64,000 nt of DNA, taken from positions 3,714,759 through 3,778,758 of the forward strand of contig NW_024468911.1 in NCBI RefSeq assembly GCF_011745365.1. The letters run 5' to 3'. The translations under genes and the position numbers were made by a program. Positions 45,023-56,710 of this stretch are shown in pieces. The notes below the pieces were generated by a model. It was not told the DNA's origin, did not search any database, and worked only from the letters and a program-made list of their open reading frames with translations. Each line of letters opens with the position of its first letter. Positions within the stretch are counted from its first letter, which is position 1. The stretch is from Cryphonectria parasitica EP155 (taxonomy: Eukaryota; Ascomycota; Sordariomycetes; Diaporthales; Cryphonectriaceae).

Positions 45023-46512
45023 ATGAATCGAATAGGGAGGCCATTGAGGTGTTTTTTCATCTCTAGGGCCTCTAGACAGCCCCAATGCTCTCCAATTCCA
45101 ACAACAGGAAACTTCTCTTTGGCTGACCGCCGTCAGAAGCACACACACGCTGGCTTCCCTCACCATGATGATCAGGTTCCTCGACTGGCCAAGCAGGCCC
45201 TGCACCGCCTCAGCCTGGCTGATCTCGTAAAGTCAGTTGCCACTCTACTTCAAGTCCTCTCCAGCTGTATCATTTTCCAAACATCTGCAAGCCAAAAAAT
45301 TGTTTCTAATACATGTAATTTACATCTGTCAGGCACGGTCGCCCCCCCCTCTCTGCTGAGGCCCTCCTCTCCTCGGCACGCTTCACTCTCTCCCTCCTCC
45401 CCATCCGCCTCGCCCACCGGATCCAGGCCCTGCGCAACCTCCCCTACATTGTCGTCTCCAACAGCAACATCACCAAGATCTACAACAACTACCAGCACTC
45501 GCTGTCGACTCTCCTCCCCTGGCTCGAGGGTCAGACCTCGCCGCGCCACACCCTCTCCACCCTCGACGACGAGATCCGCTTTACTGAGGTCCTCGCTGAA
45601 CTCGTCCAGACGCATACCGATACCATCCCGCTCCTGGCGCAGGGATTCCTCGAGTGCAGGCGGTACATCTCCCCCGCCGAGGTCACCCGCTTTCTGGACG
45701 AGCACCTCCGCGCCCGCATCGGCACGCGCCTCATCGCTGAGCAGCACATCGCCCTACACTTCTCCAGCAAACCACACTTCGACCCGGACGCCAGCCCTAC
45801 CCCCTGCCCGGACCACCCCAGCTTCATCGGCGTCATCGACACCGCCCTCCGCCCTGCCGGCGTCGTCGACAGCTGCGGCGGGTTCGTTGCCGATATCTGC
45901 GAGCTCAAGTACGGCGTCCGCCCTCGCTGGGAAATCGACGGCGACCCGGACACAACCTTCGCCTTTGTCCCCAACCACCTCGAGTACATCGTCACCGAGC
46001 TGCTCAAGAATGCCTTCCGCGCAACCGTCGAGAGCGGCCTGTCTCGTGAGCCCGTCGTCATCACCATCGCCCCCGAGCCTTCCTCCTCCGGCCAGGACGC
46101 CACCACCACCGTCCGCCTCGACGACAATAAGGCAGGGCGGCTCACGAGCGATGCCATCAGGCCGCTCGACGATAATGCTCCCGGCGTGACGATCCGCATC
46201 CGCGACCGCGGCGGTGGTATCAGCCCGGACGTGCTGCCCAACATCTGGTCCTACTCGTTCACCACGGTGCGCGAGGATGAGGAAGACGTCCCAGGTGGGT
46301 CGTCCATCGACGCACTGAGCGTCATTTCGAGCTCCAGCGGCGGCGGCAGCTCGATCGCCGGCCTGGGGTACGGGCTGCCGTTGAGCCGGGCCTATGCCGA
46401 GTACTTTGGTGGAGGCGTGGCTGTGCAGAGTCTCTACGGCTGGGGGACGGACGTTTATCTGAGATTGAAGGGCGTTGGGAAGATAGAGCGAGCAAGCGAG
46501 ATCAAATCATAA
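45023..46512 (+). CDS. Mitochondrial PDH/BCKDH kinase-like protein
   Basis: Predicted 462-residue member of the mitochondrial pyruvate dehydrogenase / branched-chain ketoacid dehydrogenase kinase family, which phosphorylates and inactivates the E1-alpha subunit. Exons 45023-45231 and 45333-46512. The basic N-terminus MNRIGRPLRCFFISRASRQ fits a matrix-targeting sequence. Then come DLVKHGRPPLSAEALLSSAR, NLPYIVVSNSNITKIYNNYQ, ARIGTRLIAEQHIAL and the GHKL ATPase boxes: N box YIVTELLKNAFRATVE, G1 IRIRDRGGGISPDVL, G2 GLGYGLPLSRAYAEYFGG. A Ser/Gly insert precedes the G2 box. The protein resembles the fungal Pkp group; which substrate complex it acts on cannot be decided by eye. A longer frame in another phase over the same DNA is a shadow. 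Confidence 0.9.
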
Positions 46513-47170
46513 GACAACTACATAGTGGATGAACGGATGGTCATAACATCACCAGGTCAGAACTTGAGACTTGCATGGCTTGACGATTGAATAACAATCA
46601 CACAGAGAACAGATGCAAATCCACGATAGCCTCCAAAATTAAATGCAGGCAAGACTCCATAGCAAGGCGTCATTAAGGATATAGGGCACAAAACCAAAAG
46701 GTGCTTTCTTCGTTTTTTCTTGTTCCCAGAATATTAATTATGAGCAATGAACTCCGCTTGCTCAGTTGCCTACTTGATATGGTCAACCATGATGCATAAA
46801 AAAGAAATCCTCAAGTTCCAGATCCAATACACACACACTGAGAGAGAGTCATGCAGAAACAAGTAATATCCCAACCCATGATCCTAAGCCGTTCGTCTTG
46901 CGTGCGAGCGAAAAATTGTGTGTTGTGTTGTGTGCAATGGGAAAGGAAACCCCAACGTAACGCCGCTTAATAAGTGTTTTTTCTTCTCTTTCCTTCACAA
47001 CCCCCGCTCATCGCTCTCAAATGCGTTTGGATAGGACCAAATCTAATGATTAATCAGACGCACACACCCTCAACCCGTGTCAACTTTGTGTCCGTTGATC
47101 CAAAGAGAACCGGGGGAGGAAAGAACCAAATCATTTCCAAAAAGTTCTTGGGGAACCAGGCTGGCGGCGT
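46513..47170. other. Convergent 3' region, kinase and class VI/VII chitin synthase
   Basis: AT-rich shared 3' flank with no recognised gene. Confidence 0.6.
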
Positions 47171-50100
47171 CTACATGTTGGCCAGCTCATTGTCGATCTG
47201 GCGGTCCATGAAGGTCCTTCTCTCGCCGACGAGCTCGGTCTGCAGTCTCTGCTCCACGAGCGCGCGTACCTGCTTCTTGGTGATGGTGTCGAGGTCTACC
47301 TCCCTCAGCACAGCCTGTATGCACTCCGTGATGGCGGCATCGTCGGGGCCGTGCACACCGGGCCCGCGCGAGAAGTCTACCACAGACGGCGAGGCACCCC
47401 CGTACCCGCTCATGGCTGTGCCGGCGCGGCTCTGTGCGTAGCCCGCGCCCATAGCCGTCGACCCAGGCCGGTCCTGGTACGGCGAATGGTCGCGGTCGAG
47501 TCCTGTGCCAACGCTGTATGTACTCTGGCGGTGCATGTGCGAGGCCGGGTGGTCTGCGTAGGGCGCGGTGAAGGCGCTGTTGCGGGACATGTGTCCAGTC
47601 TGGAACGGCGCTGGGGACTGCGGCGGGGCCATGTACGCGCCGCGGCCAGGGACGCCTGTCAGGATGCTTGGCTGCCGGACCGATGAGTACACGCTCTTCA
47701 TGTCGTCGAGCTCGTAGTCGCCCGCCATGCCGCCCGCGGGATCGTACAGCGGCTGGACGGTGTCGGCGATATTGCCCTTCTCGTTGTAATTGCCACGTCG
47801 GCCGGGTAGGTTGTTCTGCAAGGCGTAGTCGTCCCAGCGCTGCAGCGGGATCGAGCGCGGGTCGAAGGCCTCGTCATCTTCGGCCACGATCTGCTTCTGA
47901 CCTTTCTCTCCGATCACCACACGGGTATTGCCCCAGGAGAAATTGTCCTGGTTCCAGAAGGAGTAGATGGGCAGGATGAAGGAGTAGACCGGATACGCAA
48001 GGATGTAGATGATCATCCAGCCGACATGTTGCCATTGGCGTTTCAAGATGAAGATGAGCGCCTGGAGACCGTAGACTCCTGCCAACATGGCGATAGTGAT
48101 AGTTGGGAACTGGCCTTGGTGCGTAGCAAGCCTGTAGATAAGGTAGCCGAGATAGCATGTTGTGGCGGGGAGGATGATCGTTCCTGTCAGGTCGATGAGG
48201 ACGACAAAGCGCATGCTGAAACAGCAGAAGCCACACATGTCCTTGAGGCGCATCAGCTCGGCCAAGTTGTGGATAGTGGAGTTAATCCATCGTCGACGCT
48301 GAGAGAGCAAGACGCTCCAGGTCTCAGGGGCAGCTGTCTGACAGTAGGCATCGGCTGTGAATTTGTACTGCATGTGCGGGAAGTGTTTGGTCATGAGGGT
48401 GGTCAGATATCGATCTTCTCCGAGGGACAGCAGATTCTTCTTATGGAGGGTATCAACATGGCAGTCGCTGTAGTCTCGAATAACCTCGTCAGAGATAATC
48501 AAAGGCTTGCCACGGTCTGCTGTTCTCAGACGGTACATGGTGAAACTAGATGGATCTTGTGAGCTTCTGTCTCTCAAAATGAAACAAGTGTCCTCTGGGA
48601 GAGAGAGAGAGAGAGGGGGGGGGGGGGGGAAGGGATTGAGATAGATTTGGAACTTACCATCCAGGCAGACAGGTGACACTACCGAAGAGGGACTCGAAGG
48701 CCTTGGCTAAGTTGTGGGAAATGAAGTATTCATAGACCTGAATCATCGTCCACCACGACCGCTCCTCGTTCTGCAAGCTCGTCTCACCGCAGATACCCGC
48801 AATCTTGGCGTTGTTGGCACAACGTGCCACCAGGCGGTTCAACGAATCCTCTCGGACGCAAGTGTCGGCATCGATCATCAGCAGGTACTCGTACAGCTCA
48901 GGATCCACGCCGATAATATTATTGATCTGGTGGAACATCTCGAGTTCAAGAGGACTCATCGGGGCACGGTGGTGCACACGGTTCAGGAAGCTCATGAGCA
49001 GGATCTGCGAATCACGCTTGCCACGGTTGCCGGGCTTCGTTTGAGTCTGCTCGACCTCCCTGCCGCACTTAACGACCACAATGTACGGGACCACATTGCC
49101 CTCAAACTCATAAAGCCCCGAGTAGACCTTGCCGTAGTTGAGCTGGAGACCGCCAGCGCCGACAGACTTGAAGGGCAATGCCGGCGGGTCGACCTTGGGG
49201 TCAACACCGAGAATGTCAAGCACAATCTTGGGCGTGGGACGGTCATTTCCGGCGCCGGTGATGAGACCATCACAGATAACGCAGATGAGCTTGCGCTTGT
49301 TGTCGTACTGAAGAGCTGTCAATGAGTCCAGTGCCTTTCTCAGCGAATCTTCACCCTCGGTATAAGCTGGAACCTGACAGATGACAAATTTGTCCTGAGG
49401 AGATGGTCGCCGCTTCGAGCCAAACTGAAGAGCCGATAAGAACTTGATCAGGATGACTGTGCACAGAAGGATGGTGAACGCAAGCAGGAGGTAGTTGTTG
49501 AACTGGCACTTGGCGCTGTATCGGAAGTCGATGATGCCCTTGTAGAAGGTGTTCTCCATACAGGTCAGACTGTTCATCAAGCTCGCATACTCGGTGCTGT
49601 TGCCCGACTCCTTGGCTTCCTTGATGAGTGCGTTCCACTTGTCGGTGACGTCCAGGCCATAATTCTCCTCGGCAATAGACGTCATGTTGGAGTTGAGGAA
49701 TTCGTAGGTGTCCAAGTCGTCCATGAGGGACAGCGTGTAGACATAATCCGTCAGGTCGAAGACCTTGTTGTTGTAGATGACCCAGTTGTGATACTCGTCT
49801 GCGCCCTGGGTCTTGACGTATTCCTTCTCCCAGACGAGTTCTGCCTTGTAATATTCCTTGATCTTGGGCAAGAAGGTCTCGTTGTACCAATACGTGTTGC
49901 GCAGCGCACTCGAGGTGTCAGCTTGATAGTACCCGGAGGTGTGCTCGGCGGTCGGGTACGTCGGCGTCGTGTTAGCAGTGAGCTCGATGGTGTCGTCTGT
50001 GACAAGGCCAGGGCAAGCAATGATCAGGGGAGGCACAAAGTATTCGTCCAGGTTCTCACCAGCGAAAGGCTCCATGTTGGTCGTTGTCGTCTCGGTTGAG

Positions 50101-52859
50101 GAGTCACTGTGCTGGGTCTTCCAGAACTTGGAAATGTCGTAGACGTTGCCGCGGATGCTGACATAAAAGTCATTGTCTCCTGTATGCTCGGCGACTTCTT
50201 TGAAATTCAACGCCTTGTCGTAGTTGGGACATATCAGGTTGCCGAAGATGACGATCCAGAAGATAATGAAACAGTTGATGAGGGTGATGAGGAAACATAG
50301 CACGACTTTCTCGCGCCAGGCCATCCGCACATCCGGCCGCTTCATACGACCGATGAAGCTGAGGAGGGGCGACGGGATCCAGAAAGTCAATGCCCATACG
50401 AAAGCAACCCAGACACGCCGCGTAAGGGTGACCCGCTCCTCCTTGATGTTTTTCCCCTCAAGAAGCTCGGGGTCAACCCCACCAACGAACTGGCCCTCGG
50501 CGTTGTACTGGTATTCACCCTTACGGTAGTCTCCTTTGAAACCAAGGCCGTAGTCTCCCTTGTGGACAGGGAGAACGCTCTGGGGTCGTTGAGAGCCGGA
50601 GAGGGACGGTGCGCGAGACCCGGGGTTGAGACCCAGGGCTGCTGGACCGAGAAACGTAGCCTGGCTCCGATTTCTCTGTTGGGCAAGACCCTCGTTGCTG
50701 TCGTTGGCGTTAGAGTCTCCGAAAGGAGACTGGCCAAAGAAGCCGCTGCCGTTGCTCTGGGCAGAATAGCCCGTGTCGAGGCCATGGAATCCCATGGAGC
50801 TGCTCATTCCCATGCCCAACTGCACGCCTCCAGGCCCGGCCTGTCTGCTGTCAATCATCATCTCGGCCTCCCACCACGCGCTCTCGTGCATCCAGACGCG
50901 CTCGTTGCCGACTATGACTTCTCCATTGGTCCAACCGCGTTCCATGAGCCAGTTCTGGATGCCTTCCTTTCCATCCGAGCATCCAAGAGCTGAGTATCTC
51001 GTGACAAACTCGTCATGGTCAAAGTCAGCGGTGAAGTCCAGGTTTCTGTTTCGTCGGTTCGACCACTCCGGCAGCCTCCAGGAGCGGAGCTGGCGCGAGA
51101 CAGTGCCTGCAGACCAGGCGGAGGTGATGGAGGGCAAGCCCGCGATAGTGGCCGGCGCGTCGTCTGTGGGATGAATCGAGAGGTGATACCAGGCACGACT
51201 GCTGCTGAGGATGGCTGGCAGGTCCGCCCGAGCATTCCGACCCAGGTTGATGCCCTCGCCCTCGACGGGGAAAAGCAGCTTCTTCAAGAACCCGTCTTCG
51301 TCTGCGGCATAGGCAAGCTTCTCAAGGATCTCCTCCCTCTTCTCCAAGACATGCAGCCTCTCGCGGCCAGCTGGTCCGGACATGATGCCCAGATCCGGTG
51401 CCACGGCAGCCACGGCATTTTGCATCTCGCGAACGACAGAGCTACCGGCACTAGGGACTTCCACCCCGTCCGCATTCATCTCTGCGTTGATGCCTAGGCT
51501 GTCGTCAAACACGCCCCTGAGAGCCAGGGCCTTGCCCAGGTCTGGGTCAGGTATCTCGAGAACGGTAATGCAGACAGTGTCCTGATTGTCGTCACTGTTG
51601 GGCGTCCGAACACCCCCCTCGCTGCTGTTATCGTCCGCAGCTCGGCCCGGGTGGCCCATCTCGGCAGCAATTGCTGCATTAGCCTTGGTGATGACCCAGT
51701 CCACCAGAGCCTCGTACAGGCCACCGATGAAGGTCTGCCTGTCCTCGGTACTACACTGGGTTGCGAGCACTTCGGGCTCGACCCCGAGGAGGCCACCCGC
51801 ATCCTCGATGATGTCGTCCATAGCGTCCTCATCGATATTGTAGTCGAGGGTGTTTCCAAGCTTCAGCACACCGGCCAGGGTCGAGATGAGGTTCCTGTGG
51901 GCAGAACCCTTGATGCCGATCTGCTTGAGGGCATCGCGGAAATCATCGGCAGCGGCACCATCGTCGGAATTAATCAGGTAGGATGGCGGTTCGTACGTGC
52001 CTGACCGTTTGAGAAGTGTGTACGTGTCTGGGCTCTTGAGGCTGAGGAATTCGCGCTCGGCAGGCGTGGCACCTGAGTTCAGCAGGTAGTAGAAGACATC
52101 GAACGCCCGGTAGCCGGCCTCAGCGGGAATGTTCAGCAGGCCCTTGTCCGTATCGATACCTCCCTGCGAGAGGGCCACGGAGGCTGCTTGGATCTCTCCC
52201 GCCAGGTTCAGTGTCAAGGTCACGGCGAGGGCCGCCTGTCGAGGAGTAGAGGGGTTGTTTGGTGTCACGCATCGGATGAAGGGATGGATCGCCTCGAGTG
52301 CCTTAAACAGCATGGATGGCATCTGAATGGGGAGGGCATTGCTGAGGAATGGAACGAGCACAGACGGAGTTGACGTGTGTAGAGAGCTGGTCATGGTCTC
52401 GACATTAGCATGTGATGATGGGGCGGACACATGGGCAGAAGCAGCCTCCGTAGGGAACGGAAGGGGGTCCTTACCTGAGGATGATGGCACCATCTTCAGC
52501 ACGCCTTCTTGCATGTTCCCATGCCTTGACGCCAAGAGATGTGTCGATTGTGCCGCCCGTGGGGGGGTTCGGTGGAGGAGGATTGGCTGTAAGCCATGTG
52601 TTTACAACGACACTGTTCACAAACCACAGCAGTCAGCATCCATCAAGTAGCCAAACAATTGCCCGCTCCTTCTTCTCTGGGGAGATCCCATCACCCACCT
52701 TGAACTAGCATCGAGACCGTATGCTTGCCCCTCTATATAGATGTTATGGATTGAGTTCAGTAGCGTTGTGGTGCTGACTTGGGTAGATTGCTGTCCGGTT
52801 CCCCTCGAAGCACCATGCATTTCTGATGCCACCGAGTACATGGACATTCGGTTCGCCAT
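47171..52859 (-). CDS. chsVII: Class VI/VII chitin synthase with short myosin-like domain
   Basis: Predicted 1800-residue membrane enzyme that polymerises UDP-GlcNAc into cell-wall chitin. Exons on the minus strand: 52859-52699, 52612-52475, 52386-48658, 48545-47171. It starts [20 protein letters not shown]. The N-terminal about 500 residues form a myosin motor-like domain that lacks a P-loop, as known for CsmB-type enzymes. Next come membrane segments around [20 protein letters not shown] and [20 protein letters not shown], and a cytochrome b5-like region near [20 protein letters not shown]. The glycosyltransferase-2 core has [21 protein letters not shown] and the hallmark [17 protein letters not shown]-terminal membrane helices and a DEK_C-type tail, [18 protein letters not shown], complete the protein. 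Divergent from the class V gene. Class numbering (VI or VII) differs between schemes. Confidence 0.95.
48600..48629. repeat. GA repeat followed by a G run in a chitin synthase intron
   Basis: About eight GA units then 15 G lie in the last intron of the minus-strand chitin synthase. On the coding strand this is a C run followed by CT repeats in the first half of the intron. Confidence 0.85.
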
Positions 52860-55800
52860 GGTGGGCAAGATGTCTGTGTGAGGTGTGACGTCCAAAGGGA
52901 CGAACCACAGTTGTGAGGACGCCTCAGGGCCTCAAGCAAGGCGGCTTCCCGCTGCTGCGACTGTTCAATTAGAAATTGAGCCTTGCAGTGACAGCCTTGA
53001 TAACTGGTCAATCTCAACGGCCTCCTGTTCGTAGTGTTGCGACCTCGAGTGAGTCGAGCCGAGAATCGAGAAAGGGGCGTGCTGGGTAAGGTGATCGGTG
53101 TCGTGAGCAGCGCGAGGAGTAAAAGTTCCCAATGATGATTATATGGTCCTCTCCTTATCGTGAACCCCTATGGATAAAATAGTCGTAAGACCATGCAAAA
53201 ATATCCAAAGAAGCTTTGCAAGAAAAGAAAGAAGAAAAAGACCAGTACGAAATCAAACAACAGGAAAAGCAACCACCAAAGCGAGTGAAGTGGTTGAATC
53301 TGAGGATTGGGGTAGTGAGGATGGTGATTTAGGGAAAACAGAATTCCCAGCGCCAACAATATCCAATATGGAGTCCCCAACTCGCGTCTCTATGGGATTT
53401 CCAAGGCAAAGACAAACCGAAGACAGGGGCTGGTATGGGAGGAAGGTACGGCTTGTACTATGCGTGCTATGGTATAGGCTGGGGCGCCTGAAAGGGGAGC
53501 TCTCTGCAGTGCAGGTGGCCAGGCTGAGGTGAACCCTTTCGGGAGGATTAGCTCGGATAGGCCACAAAGGCAAAAAAAAATCATTACGGCAGACCATTGA
53601 TGCAAGAGATGCAGGATACACGAGATACAAAAGGCATAATTTTCACGGAGGAAGGCCCCCCTCCCCCACAAGGAGGGAGGAATACAGGCACTGGGCAGCA
53701 CGATCCCGGAGCCGGAAGCTCGGAAGAGAAAAGGAGCGAGGCCTAACTTGAAATTTCTCACGATGAGTGTGTATGAACAACTGATGGGCACTGTCGAGGC
53801 TGAACAATAGCCGCGTGAACACGCTGAGAGAGTACCACGAAAGTCACAGTAGCGCTATAAGGAGAGACACGGTCCATTCAGGGGTAAAATGTTAGTTCAG
53901 AGTGAATAGGAGCCGCTGATCGGCTGGTACGGCGTACTCCTCCCCGCAAGAAAGGCAAGGCGAGACAAGGCCGTGGCAAGTCTAAAAATACCAGGGTGGT
54001 GTGGCACTTAGTGGTGGGTAGGCGCGATGGCAAAAAAGTAAAAAGTGGAGCAGAGACGCTTTTCCAAGGAGTACGCGGGGGAAATACGAGAGGCTAAAAC
54101 TCTTGGGTCAGGCCAGTCATGGACGGAAAAAGAGAAGAAGGGAAGAAAACATTGCAGCGACACGCAGAGCGTGACAAACACGAACGATATAGTGAATACG
54201 ATATTTTGGTGAGTGAGCACTTGATCTGCAGAGGAGCCCCAACTCTGCATCATGTGCAGCCTGGATGGCTGGGTGATGATGTCGTGACCTCGAGATGGAA
54301 GTGAAAAACGGGGCCTCGATGGCTTTTTGGCTTGTTGTTCCATCCGAAGAAAGGAAGGGAGGAGAAAAGAAAAAGAACCCCGTCAGCCGGCGATATTACA
54401 AGGAATTCTGTGGCCAACACGGTACGTACAAATTAAGTGGGCCGGTGAGTGGATGTATTACTATAATATATACACGACACACACTACAATACTATAGCAA
54501 TATATCCTATGTACAGCGTAGCATAATACAGAGAGGATGGGATTGCTCTATCAGACTCGTCCTGGTCTATCTGCGACATGCCCATTTCCAATACAAATTG
54601 CGATGTTGTGGAAGAAGAGCTCCACCCAGACCCAGAGGCTCTAGGCGGACCTTGTTACTTCTCTTCTTGGAGATTCTGGAATCATGTGAAGCGGGCCCGA
54701 AGGCCCAACAACGACACAGATACTTGCAGTACAAACTCAGTACTACTGTTAACTCTAGGCGGAACCCAGGGGTGTGAGGGTCTAACGGAATGCAGCTTCC
54801 CGGGGGCTCAAAGAATCCCGACAGTGTCAAACGTCATCCTACCATGTATGCTCATTTGACAATTCCCCCTTTTTCTTCTTGTCCATCTTTTCTCTCCTTG
54901 TTCAGGATCTTCAACGATCGGAAGATCTGCTCAGCCCTGAAGACAAAGTTATTCTACTGCGTAGCTTGACTTTATACTTGTGACTGATCGACAGCGCTAT
55001 CAGAAAAGCGGTAGACTGTCGCCGGGGTGATGTGCATTTGCGCCCAGGAGAGACCCTGAAGTCACCTGTTGCAGCGGGAAACTACCTGAACATAGCACTG
55101 GGGCGGTTACTCTGTAGCAGCACTCAAGGTACCGCAGTACTAGCCTTGCCCATCACCCTACCACTCTTCTTTAGCGTAGCCGCGTCCCGCGTCGACAAGA
55201 AACCCAGAAACGATCAACCGGCATACCCGTGCAGGGGGACGGGAAAAAATGAGGAGGGGAAGGGAAGGGGGGGGGGGAAAAACAATTTCCAAATCTTGAC
55301 ATTTGGCCGCATACTATGTATCTGGCTTGCCGCTTGGGAGAGCTGCCATTTCAATTTCTTTTCTTCTTCTGTCTCTTTATTTCCTGTTCTTTTCTAAGTA
55401 GCAAAGTAGCAGTGGAGAAACCCGGTGTCGATCTGGGTTCGATTTGCAGGTACGATGGAATTCAGTCTCCTCTCCCGGCTACCAATCCCGGAGGCTATGT
55501 TGTCATCGTGGATCAGGACTTGGTCTCCCTCAGGTATTTGCGTGCCCCAATTCTTGTCCGGGATGGACGATGCGGGCCACAGGTAACCTTATCACGATAG
55601 CAGTGCGGCTATGTTAGTAAGGGCAGTGATGGTTAATCTTGAGCCTAAAATGCACTCCCTATTTTTCTTTGTAGCCCTGAAGAACAAGTGCGCCACAACG
55701 TCGGCACTGGTACTGAAGAATAAAAGTAAACACACCGTTATATGGACGAGTCCTCTTGGGGGTCTAACCTGGGAATAGACAATAGGACCGCGTCCTGCTT

Positions 55801-56710
55801 CCCGTCTCCATGGTGCCATGGTTGCGGTGGCCGCGCAGCAGGTAACCACCCCGGCCCCCCCCCCAACACGCAGCTGCAAGGCCCCCTGGCCTTCGTATTT
55901 GGGCCAGCCCTGCACTTAAGGTTTCAAGCGCCTGCCGTATTGGATTAGGCTCTGTGTACTTTGTGTACAGTAGATTAGTTGGTGGCCATAGTGGTACCGT
56001 GTAGTGAATAATCCCCTGAACATGGGACAATCCAAACGCCTCCTCCGCTGCGAGGTGTGGCTCTGCAAGACGACGAGAAGCAGGAGGAGGCCGCTAACTA
56101 ACTAAATTGTACAATGCTCCCACAGCAGTTGCTGACCACGGACGACTCCTGATCTTCTAAGAAGCTGTCTTTGCGGGTCGTTCGTTGTTGTTCTGCCCTG
56201 TCCTTTGTTTCCGTTGACCCTTTTACACTACTTTTTGTTTATTTTTCCTTTGGTTCGACACTTCTCTCTACTGATGTCGTGCTACTCAGACGTTCGCTTA
56301 ACCCGGTTCTACTAGACGCCGTTGCTCGTTCGCTTCGTTCGCTCAGGTACAGAGAGCAAGTAGGAGCCGGTTGGACACAGTAGCTGAGCTCGGACTCGTC
56401 GCCGTTCGTTAATTCGGTTACGGGACGTGCTGAAGATATTAGGCATTGATCGAGTCCCAACGTTCCTCCTTCTTTACCCAAGAATACTCGACGAGGTAAC
56501 AATCTGAGCCTCTCGTCTTCACACAGGCACCACCAAATTTCTCAACGAGCCCTCCTGGCTCCAGGTCGCACGGTCAATTGGTGTTTCCAGACCCAATCTC
56601 TCCTTTCCAGACGTTAGTTAGGTACACACGATACAAGCAGCGCTCTAGCCCTTCAAGATCTTCTCCCAGACGCCATCTCCGGCTGTCTTGGGCCTCTCTC
56701 GACCGCCATC
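52860..56710. promoter_or_regulatory. 3.85 kb shared intergenic region of the divergent chitin synthase pair
   Basis: Both chitin synthase genes start outward from this region, so it should contain both promoters and probably long leaders. I found no coding gene in it. Notable sequence: a purine-rich stretch with a long A run around 53210-53280 and 53572-53580, a G run at 55267-55278, and CT/GTT-rich sequence from 56180 to 56710 before the class V start. An upstream ATG at 56578 opens a frame that overlaps the class V start in another phase; whether it is transcribed is unknown. Confidence 0.6.

Noticed and set aside
44897..46189. 430-codon frame rich in Ser, Pro and Thr on the plus strand
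   Set aside because: Out-of-phase shadow of the mitochondrial kinase gene. The true frame carries the N, G1 and G2 ATPase boxes.
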